From Rhexocercosporidium sp. MPI-PUGE-AT-0058 (lineage: Eukaryota > Ascomycota > Leotiomycetes > Helotiales), in contig JAGTJL010000001.1 in the NCBI GenBank assembly GCA_020746875.1, positions 3,162,001 to 3,226,000 of the forward strand: a stretch of DNA of 64,000 nucleotides. Reading direction: 5' to 3'. The number at the start of each line of letters is the position of its first letter. The stretch's first letter is position 1. Under the pieces are notes generated by a model. That model searched no databases and was not told the DNA's origin. It saw only the letters and a program-made list of their open reading frames with translations. Shown here one piece after another: positions 34,201 through 45,429 of this stretch. The position numbers and the translations under genes were made by a program.

Positions 34201-35420
34201 AAGTTTCCTAAGGCCTTCGCGGCCTTAATCTGAGATTTTAATAGATTTTATTATAAGGTTACTGCCTTATAAAGACTTATTTAGTGGCCTAGATCTTAAT
34301 TATATATTAATAGTTATTGACCGGTATTCGAAGATGGCCTAGTACTTAGTATATCGTAAAACGATTAATGCTTTCGAACTTGCGAAATTGCTATTCGAGA
34401 GAGTGTTTTCTTTTTTTAGCGTACTTTAGGGCATTATATCTAATAGAAGTACGGTATTTATTAGTAAATTCTGGTTTATTTTTTGCTTTTATATATATAT
34501 TAAATAAAAACTAAGCTTTATATATTATTTTTAAACAGATAAATAAATAAAGAGATAAAATTAAAATCTAAAGATATATTTCCGCGTTTTTTACGGAATA
34601 TTATAAAAAAACTAAGTAAGGAAATTAGCTTTTGCCGAGTTTATTTATAATAATTCCTTTTATTAAACGCTTTAAATATTTCTATTTTAAGTTTATTACG
34701 GCTATAAGCCGGTAATACTATAAAATCCTGAGGATAGTATTCAAGAAGGAGAGGTATTAGTTGCCCGAGATAAAGTTAAGTTATTAAATAATAAACGAGC
34801 TAAACTTGCGAAAGTTTAGGATTATATATAATAGAATCAAGAAGATTATTATAATGCCCGGTATTTAAATAAATATTTTCAATTGAAATAATAAGTAATA
34901 CTTAATATTAAGAATATTCGACTAAAGACTGGAAAGCTGTCGCTAAAATATATTAGCTTATTTTAGATTATTAAGTACGTAAGTAATGCGGCATATATTC
35001 TAAAGCTGCTAAGCTTATATAAAAAGCTTTACTTAATATTCTATATATCTTTACTAGAAGAATATATAATATAAGCTAGCAAGTAATTAAATAATTACTT
35101 ATTCGGTGAACTTCTGGAATTAAATAAAAAAGATGACTTCTAAGAATAGGAAATTAAAAGTATTTTTAATTATAAATAAGATAGAAGAAGTAAGACTAAG
35201 AAATATTTAATTAAATAGAAAGATTTCCCGGAAGATCATAATACTTAGCTCTTAGTATACTTAAACCTCGAGAATATTAGGGAAACTCTTAATATATATA
35301 ATAAAAACTATAAATTAGAAAGTCAAATACCGGAAGTAAAGAAGTATAAAACTTCCGCGCAACTTACGAAAAGGCCGGGAAGATTATAAAAGGTCGGGAG
35401 GCCGAGAAAGCACCGCCGAC
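31290..35420 (+). pseudogene. Ty3 (LINE-nested) pol: protease-RT-RNase H-integrase-chromodomain
   Basis: RT: LRLYIDYRRLNKVTIKNRY (about 32,270), FTALDLKDIYYYIRI and IIYLDNILIY (32,570), where the YxDD active site reads YLDN. Connection: FLGFANFYYRFI. RNase H: VAY.SRKI, YDRELLAIVK (33,180). Integrase: ILIDFIIRLLPYKD (34,230), IVIDRYSKMA and later YNNSFY. Chromodomain-like end: KYLIK.KDFPEDHNTWLL (35,200). Many TAA/TAG stops; the product cannot be made. Confidence 0.88.
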
Positions 35421-35469
35421 TGTGAATAAAGATATTCTTTTTTTATATTTTCTTATAAAGATTTTAAAG

Positions 35470-36330
35470 GTTTTATTAAGGCTTTAAAAGTAATACCGGC
35501 GCAAGCATGAAATATATAATATTATATTAAAAAAGAATAAGCTTATAAAATATATTTAAATTATAGTTTAAAAGGCAACGAGATTCTATTTTAGCTGTAG
35601 AGCAGTAGCGCAACTCTATCGTAAGTGCTTGAAGCATAAGGTATTTACTTTATAAATTAAATTATCCGAAAAACCTAAACTTCTTAACGCTAAACCTAGA
35701 CTTGTACCGTAATATTTATTAGGCGTTAAAGAACTATAAGATATCTCTTGGAATAGCTTTAATAGTCTCGTTCAATGCAATACCGCCCTAATATAATATT
35801 AGTATGTATTAGTAGCGGAGCGGGCACGGAATACTTATAATAGCTATTATAATTTCGCGGCACAACCGAATCTCTGTTATTAATTCTTTTATTAAATTAT
35901 AAGTAATTTAATTAACTTTAGAGGCGGAAGTAGTAATATAAGCGTTTTTAAACTTAAATATATTGCCGATTAAGCGTATTATGCTCTTATAAAACTTCTT
36001 GAACTCTTTTATTTCGTTAATATATTAATAGTGTTCTGGAGGAGAAAGATATAACTTACGGGAGGAGTATTAATAAGAAGAGAGACCTAATTAGTATTTT
36101 TCTTGTCGGGCTTGAAGGATATACGCGACGAGGAATCGGTTATGCGGTGCTTCTCGAGCCAAGCAGCGAAGCTTTAAGCTCCCGTGGGAATCGTGAAGTT
36201 ATAGTCCTCGGGGGCGACGCTAGTATTATACTAGCTATTCTTACGCAGCCAGTTCTTGAAATCGACGGTAAGGTTTTCTATAATGCGGATATTTTTATAA
36301 AGGATACAAGAGAATTATTTATTTTATAGT
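35470..36330 (+). pseudogene. Extra sense-strand ORF remnant downstream of Ty3 pol
   Basis: Between pol and the 3' LTR the plus strand remains protein-like: VAQLYRKCLKHKVF (35,605), VAERARNTYNSYYNFAAQPN (35,810) and GGSSNISVFKLKYIAD (35,920). In another frame lies an open 60-codon piece (36,147-36,329) with ALSSRGNREVIVLGGDASII and VLEIDGKVFYNADIFIKDTR. Chromoviruses normally end soon after the chromodomain, so this is surplus. Family not recognised; it could be an extra ORF of the element or a captured fragment. Confidence 0.35.
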
Positions 36331-37257
36331 TAATATACGGTTCACTTTTAACGCGTTTAGTATTGTATTATTAATAAACTCTATAAATATAAATACGTAC
36401 GACGATGTAGACGGCCTTTTACTTGGAGTAGCGGTCGTAATTCTTCTTGCCCTTTTTATTAATATAATAGAAGAAGGAATCGACTAATATAGCTTTAAAG
36501 TATTAGCCGCAGGAACTTTTGCGAGGCTAGTTCGTAGGGTTATTAAATGCGATAGCTTTAGGACGTTAAACGAAGGATATAATAATAATAATAATATTAA
36601 TAATTAATTAAAGAAGAGAAAAAGAAAAGAGACAGAGGGATAGCGACGTATAAGCACGGGTATTATATGTAGATAAGCTGAAAAGGAAAGGTTATTATTA
36701 ACGTAATAAGGAAGCTGTTTATATATACGTCTTAGCGGGGTAGTAAGATTGTAATTATTACGTAACTATATTATTATATTTGCATTATTTGTATTCTATT
36801 CATTTAATAAATAAACGTAAATACGCCACTAGCGCGCAACCTGCCTATTACTTCGCCGACCGAAGATAACTCTCTAATAATAATAATAGTTGCAGTACTC
36901 GAATATGAGTATGGAGCTCTTGTGTATACGCGTAAAGGTCTTACAACTAAAGTAAATATTTTCTGTTATTTTATAAAACTATTCTTATTTACTAAGCTAA
37001 TAATACTGATATATTATACGAAACGGCTTATAAAGTAATCGGACGACGTCCGACGAACTAATCGCAATATAATATTATATATTTAGCGCAGTAATCTAAA
37101 TGACCGTATTAATTTAATTAATTAAACCTATCGACCGGAATGCGGCTGTCCGACCTACCGCGGCCTAGTCCTTGCCTTAAGCGACGCGAAGGCGTATTAA
37201 TATATTATTAGTTAAAGCATTGGTATCGCGGACGCTATTATTAAGAGAGGGAATAAT
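36331..37257. other. 3' non-coding part of the Ty3 element
   Basis: AT-rich decayed sequence between the extra ORF remnant and the 3' LTR; no coherent frame. It ends with the polypurine tract aagagagggaataat directly before the LTR. Confidence 0.5.
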
Positions 37258-37514
37258 TATTATATGTATGCTTATTTATTTTATTTATACGGAATCGGGC
37301 CCGTAATATAAGGGAGCCGAGGCTTTTACGGTATTAATAGAATCAGTCTTACTTATATATCTAGTCACGCCGGCGTTTTGCTTCCCCTTACGGGTAACCT
37401 CTTTTATATATACGCTTCTCCTCTGGACTTCTTTGAAAGCTAGAGATTAGTTCTTTAAATATAATTTACCTTGAACCTCTACGAAGCTTTGCCTACCGTG
37501 AATTCCATCTGACA
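37258..37514 (+). repeat. 3' LTR of the Ty3 element in the LINE
   Basis: 257 bp, begins TATTATATG (TG to TA change) and ends CTGACA; followed by TSD copy CGAAT. It retains more GC in its 3' half than the 5' LTR does. Confidence 0.9.
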
Positions 37515-39840
37515 CGAATAAAAGTATAATTATTTATTTTATTTATATGTGGCGGTCGATATTTACTACTTGACGTCTTTTTATATAGTAAGTAAGCTAA
37601 AACTTACTTAAGGCGAACACGGATATATGCTTTTTTACTTAAATTATTACTCGTTATATGGCCTTTTTTAGTCCTTTATAGGTTTCTTTAATTGAGCTTT
37701 TTTACCGTAAAATTGTAATATTATTAATATAGCCTGTAATAAGGGTATTAGGCTCTTAGTTATAGTTTTTTATTAAGTCGGCGTTATAATATAAGTATAA
37801 AATAAGCAATAGCGGTAATCTTTAAGGAATGTCGGTGGTCGTCTAATATACCTCTGACTTAAACGTATTAAAGCTGATAATTGTGCCCTTGTCTATTAAG
37901 AAACTAATAATTTATTTAATTATTTTTTTGTTTATTTTGCGTTTGCGCAGATTGTGGAGTAGTTTATTATATAAGACGTTGTCGAAAGCCCCCGAGACGT
38001 CTAATAAAAAGAGGCTTATTACTTATGGCTCGGGCGAATTCTAAGCCTTGTATATCTTCTCGATAATAGTATATAATATATGGTTTACCGATCTTTTTTT
38101 ACGTCCTTTAATATATGTGCTTAATAACAGTTAATGCGCTTTAATTACGTAATTAATTCTTCTCGTAATAATCGAGTCTATAAATTTGTTAATTATATTT
38201 AATAAGGCTATCGGACGATACGCTTTAGGTATAGTATAATTATCCTTACCTAGCTTCTTAAGGATAATAGTAATAGATTATCGAAAGTATATTGGATAAT
38301 ACTTTAATCGTAAATTCCAATTATATATTCTTATAAAATACGAGGCTAATTAGGCGATAATAATATAAAAGATTTTGTTTATAATATTATTTAGTCTAGG
38401 GGCTTTCTTTAGAAGCGTGGAGGCAATAGCTTAAAGTATTTCCTTTTTTATAATATTCGGAAATAAAATTTAATCTCGGTATTTAGCTTTTTAAATATTT
38501 TAGAAGTCGGGTTTTAGGGGTGTCGAGAAGAAGGTTGTCTTTAGAAGTCGTGCCTTATTTTACGCCTTCACGTGCTTAATATTTATTATTAAGTTTTTTA
38601 ATATTAGGGTCGTTGTCGGTGCTACTTCTCTCTTGTTTTTGACTTACTTTGCTAGCTTCTACATACTTTCCGGGCTCTTTATAGCACTTTCGACTTAGTG
38701 TCGGTGACTTTAAAGTAAGGCCTTGCGGATTACTTTTCTTTTTTAGTTCTGAGTTACGCGGTAAGTCTCCCAGTTCTTATCTGTATAAAGTCGGGCGTTA
38801 CGGCGCTTAAGTCTTCGCGCCTTGGCTTATGTTTTTTTACATTCAGAAGTTCATCTGACTTTCGCTTTTAAGGACTATCTTTTTAAGAGCGTAGCGTGTT
38901 TTATAATTAATTATATTGCTTTTATTACTTTTATAATATATTTATTTAAGGCGTGCTTTAACTTAAGACAACGAGTTATAAATAACTCTTGCGCAAGGCT
39001 TATTCAAAGCTCCTTTTCATTAATACTAGACTAGTTACGTGTTTCTGCATATTATTTTTGTATTATTCGGAGGTCTAGAATCGTTGTGATTAGAAAGTGG
39101 TTTAAATTATAGTTTATCTCGTGGTTTACTCCGCATTTAATAACTCTACCCATTAGATTTTGTGTACCGTAATAGAGGTCGATGTAGCTTTATATATTTT
39201 TGTTATTATACATAATTGTATTAGCAGGTAAAAGATTACCTAATTGATATTCTTTTATAATATTAATTAAATTATTTAATTTTAAATTTCTTTCTTATAT
39301 TATTAAGCCGCCTTAAAGTTCGTAATATAAATTGAAATCCCTTAAGATAATTTGTTCTTCTTAATAGGCGGAAAGTGCCGTTTTAAGATCTGATAAGTAA
39401 CTCGTCTTATAATCTGACGATCTCGGGAGGTTATATACGTTATATATATAAATTTTTATTATTACCTTTATAATTAAGCTTATTATTATAATTTCAAGTA
39501 TACTCAAGTCTCGTATATATTATGTAAATCTCTACTTATTTAAGTCTATTCTTTTATTAATAAAGAAGCAGACTCTTGTCGGTGCTTTTTTATTATTATT
39601 AAGAAAACAAAAATGAAAATATTATACGGTTGGGTTATAAGTCGTCGAAATAAAAGGGTTTTTTTATAGTTTTTAAAACGCTAGAATATTATACTCCTAA
39701 ATCTTTAGGTCGCGTAATAATATTACTATAACTACGTCCCTCGACTTTATAACGTTATATTATAAAATCTTTATACTTTTTTTTTTATAATTTATTATTC
39801 ATTTATATTCTATTAAGAACTAAGTAATAAGTTCGTTGTA
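37515..39840 (-). pseudogene. LINE ORF2, 5' part: endonuclease and reverse transcriptase core
   Basis: Endonuclease: KTALSAY then EEQIILRDFNLYYEL (about 39,360-39,310; GDFNLHHELW expected), YIDLYYGTQNLMGRVIKCGV and NHEINYNLNHFLITTILDLR (39,100). RT: VISLFLLDVSGAFDNVLYNK (38,010), TDIP.RLPLLLILYLYYNAD (37,800), and the active site GYINNITIL (about 37,710) where YIDD is expected. Then FALSKFQLTYYIKRRQVVNI. Stops throughout. The Ty3 element interrupts at 37,514. Confidence 0.85.
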
Positions 39841-39859
39841 ATTAATTCTAATGCTTGTC

Positions 39860-41540
39860 TTAAAAGCACGTGCAGCCTCCGCGGTTTCTAGCTATCTTTA
39901 ATCATAATTATATCCTTATTCTCATTTTATATACTATCGAGCCCGTTTCTTAAATAAACTCTTTTTAAGACTTTTCCTTTCGTTAAGGACTTGCTCTTAG
40001 AGTTTTGTTTGCCTGGTGGTAGTATTAGCGTTAGCGATGATAGCCTTATTATAATAGCACTTAGCCTGCTTTTCTAAGTTTTATTTATTATTACTGCTTC
40101 TGCTAGCGTAGCGTTAATAATTGTGCGTTTTATTAATAGCCTCTCCTTTGTTAATAAAATAAAATAATATAATTATCGGGCATTATATGCGGCTTTTACC
40201 TTACTTAACTCGATTTTCTGGATAGGACATCGATTATTTCACGCTTTGTATGCTCCCTTACATATAGTATATTTCCTTACGGCGGACTTGTCGACCTTAG
40301 TAAGGCAATCTTTCGAGTTATGCGGTTCTGTATAATAGTCACATATTATATTCGCTTTGTATTAGGTTTTTATATGGCCGTATTTTTGATATTTATAGCA
40401 TTACTTTAATCGATATTATTTATTATATTTCTTATATTAAAAAGCCTCGCCTTACTATATAAGACCTTCGTCGATGATCTTGTTTACGTCTTCCGGGTTA
40501 GTGAACTCGACGATAATAGTCGAAGCTGACTTTATATTTGTTGCTCTTAATAATTATTTAATATATTTAATATTTATATTAAGTATAAACGGTTTATTAT
40601 TATGCAGGAGCTCGGCCTTGATCTCGTCGAACTTCTCTATGTTTATTAAGCTAGTCCTAATGCCGTGCGCAAGAATTCCATAAGTCGGCAGCCGTATACT
40701 TATGCCTTTTTTAATCCGATTTATTCAGTCGTTTGCGAATTGTTTTAAGGCCTTTGTATTGTTTCGGTTTGACGTCTTAATGCTAAAGTCTCCGCTTTTT
40801 AATTAATTAGTTAATGTTACGCGGATCCGTTTAATATATTTATTCTTGTTTTATTTAATCGCTCGGTTAACGTAGTTTTGTAAGTTTTTTAAGTTTTTAA
40901 CTCGGAGGCTCTCGATAGTGGATATATTTATAATTTTTACGATAATCTCACGTTACGCTTAAATAAATAATAATATTTTAATAAATATTATAATTAGCTT
41001 ATTAAGAAGCGCGGTATTGCTACTTAATACCGACGTATATAAAACTTTAAGAGACGGCGTAGACTAAATCGCCTTTATAATATCGTTCGTCGCTTTTATT
41101 ATATTATTTATTTCTTATAAGAGTTCGGTTATCGTTCTTTTAGTCTCGGCGGCTTTCTTTATTACTTAATTAGTCTTCTGGCTTAGTATAGTAATTTATT
41201 AGTGCGTAATAATATTTTATTAAATTCTTATTGCCGTAGATTATACTGTTTCTGTTATTATTTTAAGGTCGCTTTAGATAGTTATAATAAATTATATAAC
41301 GGCGCTGACGTCTAGGGTATTCTAGAACTTGGTAATAAGAACGCTTATAGCCGCGATTATAGTCTTAATTAGCGGCTTTAGCACCGGCTGATCTTCTACG
41401 GAGTCGATATAAATAAGTGCTTTCTTAAGGTAATCGCTGAGATATATAACGTGTTTGCGGATATCGTTTAGCCATATTATTACTTGAGGCCACGGTATCG
41501 CTATAGTGCTTATATTATACTAAGTAATGCGCATAAGCTC
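39860..41540 (-). pseudogene. LINE ORF1 (gag-like, zinc knuckles)
   Basis: Minus-strand frame from about 41,540 through WPQVIIWLNDIRKHVIYLSD (41,480), KQFANDWINRIKKGISIRLP (40,740), TNPEDVNKIIDEGLI (40,500) and a zinc-knuckle region (about 40,410-40,240). The latter reads CYKYQKYGHIKT, CDYYTEPHNSKDC and TICKGAYKA.NNRCP. Cys-to-Tyr positions fit RIP. ORF1 of Tad1-like LINEs binds element RNA. Stops are frequent but one frame is conserved over some 550 codons. Confidence 0.8.
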
Positions 41541-41551
41541 AGGCTTCTCAA

Positions 41552-42030
41552 CTAATTAAAAGGAGAACTGCTAGATATGGTTTCGCTATTCAATTTTAAA
41601 AATTTCGTTCTTACTATTTGTAATGTTTTTATTGGTTGGGCAATCCTGGTCTCTGAGTAAAGTGTATTGTAGTCACGTGCCCACGGGTATACGAAGGCGG
41701 GCGGCATCATCATCCAGCCATTTGAAAGCTTGGCGAGGAACACCAAAACTCCTTTGTTTTTAAAGCGTGCATCCGAGGAATGCTAGAATTAAATTAAATT
41801 CTCTCTTATAGAAGTTAAACTTTAACATCTGAATATCAAAGATATAAAATAAGCGAACTTGAGGTTGTACAGTCATTTCTAAATAGTTTCACGTTTCCTT
41901 AATTGGGAAGTTGGATTTTTGACGCCATATTATTATATCTGCCTTGCCTTGCCTAAACCAAGATTTTGCAGCATTGCCTTGCTTATGCCCATACCAAAGT
42001 GCTGCTCTGCCTTGGCTAAATCAGCGTGAG
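41552..42030. other. Balanced patch at the 5' side of the LINE
   Basis: A 64-codon minus ORF (41,552-41,746) has no motif. From 41,930 to 42,010 the string gccttgcctt/ttgccttgctta recurs as a short low-complexity patch. Nothing else can be supported. Confidence 0.35.
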
Positions 42031-42557
42031 CAAAAATAATCAGGTTAATCGATTAATAATCAGATTAATTGATTAGATTAGATTAGAATTAGATTAATAG
42101 AATATTAGCTTGATTAGATTAGAATTAGATTAATTAATTTAAATTAATCTAGATTAATCTTATTAATATATAACTGATAAAAATATTAATTTAATTAATA
42201 AAATCCAGTCTATTTACTTAAAATAGATATTGCTATTACTAATCGCTTTATAAATATTATTAATGCATTATATTAATAAATTATTAATCATGTATTATAT
42301 AAAGAATAAATAACTTAAAGATCGATTTTACTTCGCTTAAATTAGCCGAGTCTTTAAAGCTTTAATTGACTTTATTTTGAGTATATACTAAGCCTTATTC
42401 GGACTAGCCATAAGAGTTTAAGCCTAATTAGGATGCGGCTCTTATATTAATCATATTAATCGATTAACGCTTGATTAATTTGATTAGATTAAATTAGAAT
42501 TAGATTAATCTAAATTTTTCTTGATTAGATTTAGATTAATAGCCATTAATCTAATCT
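42030..42557. repeat. (GATTA)-rich low-complexity tract, insertion target of the outer Ty3
   Basis: Dense runs of gattagattaga / gattaattgatta / taatctaatct variants at about 42,035-42,170 and 42,440-42,557, separated by AT-rich non-repetitive sequence. The tract resumes right of the outer Ty3 element (aatctaatctaatc at 58,578), confirming that the element split it. Confidence 0.7.
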
Positions 42558-42815
42558 TGTGACAATAGGTGCACTTAAGAGCTTCTCAGCGAGTCAGGGA
42601 ATCCAGGGGTTCAGAGGTAACCAAGTCATGACGAGTCGGACTAGTACCAGAGGGGTTTCGGAGGAGCTTATATATATGAACTCACACTCCTTCTACTCCC
42701 TCTTTTCTTTTTCATTTTTTTATTTCCTTTATATTAGACTTATTAGCTCTCGATAGCCTTAATTAAAGTATTATTATATACTTTTTATATTACTCTTTTA
42801 GCTAATATTGTTACA
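42558..42815 (+). repeat. 5' LTR of outer Ty3
   Basis: 258 bp, TGTGACA...GTTACA, preceded by AATCT. Pairs colinearly with 58,320-58,577. Confidence 0.92.
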
Positions 42816-42911
42816 TTAAATAAGAAGATTACTTCCGCCGGAGACGGCTTTATAATACCTTATTAAAGATTCAGTTATTAATACTTTAAAGAGTTAAGAT
42901 TTTAAAGATTT

Positions 42912-43101
42912 TGTTATACAGAAGTGGAGCAGGCTTTTAGTGGTTCAAGAGCTTTATAATTAACGTAGAGAGCAAGGGTTCAAAAAGATATATTGAAGTA
43001 AGCGTTACCTTTTATAAAAGAGGACTGTGACCCAAGTATATATATACGTAAATACTTACGAGAGCATACATATAACTAGTAGACTGCGCTAGGGCGCGAC
43101 A
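42912..43101 (-). repeat. LTR (3' in element orientation) of nested copia
   Basis: 190 bp, preceded by TSD GATTT; pairs with 51,080-51,269, differing mainly by transitions. Confidence 0.92.
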
Positions 43102-43883
43102 CACCCCTATAGTAAGGCTCTATTATATAAACAAGCCTTACTATTTAAAGGCGCACAAATAATTAAAAGATACAATACAAACTCCTTAAATATATATATT
43201 AGTTCTTAATAAAAGCATAGCGCTAAGTAGCAAATTAATGCTCTTAGGATACTATAATAAATGAAAATATTAATACGCGCTTTAAAGATATAATATACAA
43301 GGACTTTATATATTAATATGAGTAGTTTACTAAGTAATTAATATTAATAATAAATAAAAATATAAACACGTATTCAAACTATATATAATTAAATAAATAA
43401 GATTTAAAGATATAACTAAGCTATAGTAATTAAATAAATAAAATCTTAATCATTATGTTTAACGTATGCAAATCGTAGGTTTTAAAAGTAAAGCTAAAAT
43501 AAGGTTTAGTTTACAATTAAAATCTTATGCCGTCCTATTTAATTATTGAGTTGTTAAGCTATAATTAGTGAATTTAATCCTTTCAGAGTAATTACTATGT
43601 ATAACAAAAAGCCGCAATAATATGTGCCAGCCTCTTATTAGCTCATATAATGCGCCGCCTCCCGGGTTAATAGGTTTATTATTAGTCTAAGCGTCCCGTT
43701 CCGCAGTAACGCGATTACGATTACCCCTAAGGATATATATATATATTAACCTTTATATTACCATAATTAACCTTTACTTAATATTAACGTATTCTATACT
43801 CGCGTACCTGCCTACTTATCTATTTCTTTCTTTTATTTTTTAATTTTTTACCTCTTTTAGTAAATTCTCTTTAATTACTAGCC

Positions 43884-45106
43884 ATGCCTTCTAAAGCTTT
43901 TAGAGTAGCGACTGCGCGCATTAACAATCAAATCGCAGTTCGTTAAGTAAGTTTTTTAATTCAATTTCTTGATTTTATTTTTAAATAATCTTAACACTGT
44001 TGAACTAATCGCTAATAATTATATTATAAGATTTTAAAAATGAGTTTAATGACTAAGAAGTGTCTAGTAATAAGCTGGCTAATGATTTTATTAATAATCT
44101 TCTTCTTACTCGTTTAGTCGTTAAAATAAATCCTAAAAATAATTTATAATATTTTTTTTTACGTAAAGATAAGAATGCGCTTATTAATAACTTTAATAAT
44201 AAGCTAATTCTCCCTCGATCTTCTCGTGTTAAGCCAAGCTCGCTATTTAAGAAGACTCCCACGCATTCTTTTAATACTTTACTACTACTAGTTATATTAA
44301 GCAAAAGCGTTATTATATTAAATAAAAATGGCTTTTAGTACACCCCTTTTACTTCGCGCGTTTCGCGTCTTAATTCGACTCCTTTTCTTGTCCCTTCTCC
44401 TACTTTTAAGACTTGCACTCGTTCTTTATTAACTTTAAAGAAGCGTAAATCGTCTTATACTCTATCTAAGCCTCGTTCTCTTATTAAGCGCGCTCGAGGT
44501 ATATATATATTATTTTAAAGCTTGCTTCTTATTAATAACTTATTTTATTTATACTAATTAAAATCTAAGAAAGGAGTTTATGGATCCTTATCTACTATAT
44601 ATTCACGCTACTATTTATAGCCGTGGTAATTGTAAATATTACTTTACTAATACTTTCGCTGCTAAAAGTTAATATTATAATTATACCTCCGGTTATAAGT
44701 GCGATTCTGTTACAGGAAATATACTCAAGTATAGCAAAAGATTAATTGCAACTATGGACTTTAATAATAAAAAGGTATAATAATCATATTATAATTAATT
44801 AAATATTTCATTAATTAATTTATAAAACATTAAAAAATATAAAACTACTTTAAAAGCCTTAATAAAAAACTTAACAAGTAATAAAGAGTCTAATAAAAAC
44901 ATAGAGTTAAATCTTTTAATACACTCCTAAAAGCTAAGTCTAAAGCGTAATAAAAAAGATAACTTTAATAATAATACTAATACTAATACGAGATTTTTAA
45001 TAGAATTTAATAATTTTATATAAGATTTAAAGAAGTTCGCGAAGGTCTTAAAGATAATAGCTACTTATTAATTTAGGCTTAAGTGAATTCTTTTTACGCT
45101 TTTAGT
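43884..45106 (+). pseudogene. Antisense ORF A of the nested copia (Cys-rich, helical)
   Basis: Plus strand, opposite to pol, between the pol end and the 3' LTR. Starts MPSKAFRVATARINNQIAVR (43,884), then, with frame changes or introns, EVSSNKLANDFINNLLLTRL (about 44,055). A Ser/Pro/Lys-rich middle ends in KKRKSSYTLSKPRSLIKRAR, followed by MDPYLLYIHATIYSRGNC (44,580). A patch with C-x2-Y-F...KCDS...K follows, in which several Tyr may be former Cys, and then a Lys/Asn/Ser-rich helical stretch to about 45,100. A basic nuclear-signal-like run and a zinc-binding-like patch suggest a nucleic-acid-binding protein, but no family is recognised. At least one intron-like gap (gtatat...actaat...aag, about 44,490-44,570) is present. 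Confidence 0.5.
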
Positions 45107-45234
45107 GGATTATTTATAAGCTTAGACTGAATTTATACGGACTTTGTCTGGGCTCAGGCCGGATTTAAATAGTCTCTACTTAAGCTTAAGTTAAATTTAA
45201 GTAGATTTTGCTTAAGCTTAGGCTAGATTTCGCG
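45107..45234. repeat. Four tandem 32-bp repeats
   Basis: Units 45,107-45,138, 45,139-45,170, 45,171-45,202 and 45,203-45,234 align without gaps around a core like cttaagcttaggctngatttaa; most differences are transitions. The 32-bp period rotates the reading frame, so this part need not be coding. It sits between antisense ORF A and the RNase H end of pol. Confidence 0.75.
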
Positions 45235-45429
45235 TTTACGTTCGGCGTTTTTAAAGCGTAAATACCTAAAATATTAAATTAAAAAAGTTTTATAAATAAA
45301 AGATTATATAAAGATATTCTTAATATACTTTTAATAAATATATTTAAAGCTCCTTAACTTAAGATTAATAATTATTAAAGTTTAAAAGTGCTTTAAAAAG
45401 CTTGAATTTCTAGTAAAACAAATTCTTTA

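Larger units (their letters stand above)
29226..37514 (+). mobile_element. Complete but RIP-degenerate Ty3/gypsy element inserted in the LINE
   Basis: Bounded by two direct 257-bp LTRs and flanked by the TSD CGGAT (29,221-29,225) / CGAAT (37,515-37,519), which differ by one G-to-A. The LTRs start TGTTATGTATATGCC / TATTATATGTATGCT and end ..CATCTGACA (right) / ..TATTTAATA (left), so nearly all differences are transitions. A polypurine tract (aagagagggaataat) precedes the right LTR, giving plus orientation. Internal order is gag, protease, RT, RNase H, integrase, chromodomain, then about 1.8 kb of extra sequence. Inactive: stops throughout and a mutated RT active site. Confidence 0.9.
27450..41545 (-). 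mobile_element. Tad1-like non-LTR retrotransposon (LINE), RIP-degenerate, split by a Ty3 insertion
   Basis: Read on the minus strand: ORF1 with zinc knuckles (about 41,540-39,860), then ORF2 with endonuclease, reverse transcriptase and RNase H. ORF2 is interrupted at 29,225/37,515 by the complete Ty3 element 29,226-37,514. Subtracting the insert gives about 5.8 kb, a normal size for a fungal Tad1/I-group LINE. Joined at the insertion point, the RT frame runs ..NIDRHI.. directly into ..ESSKYLKVTLNTALNWK. Stops throughout are RIP-type. Neither terminus is exactly placed. Confidence 0.85.

Noticed and set aside
36147..36329. Stand-alone 60-codon gene
   Set aside because: It lies inside the Ty3 element between pol and 3' LTR and continues as decayed coding sequence upstream, so it is treated as part of an extra ORF remnant.
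29226..37514. Two ~250-bp direct repeats first read as overlapping 5'-truncated LINE copies
   Set aside because: They align gap-free over 257 bp, start TG-type and end CA-type (with transitions), have a matching 5-bp TSD and flank gypsy gag-pol; they are LTRs.
42030..42557. Interstitial telomere
   Set aside because: No TTAGGG units are present; the motif is ATTAG/GATTA variants, explained as AT-rich low complexity or altered satellite.
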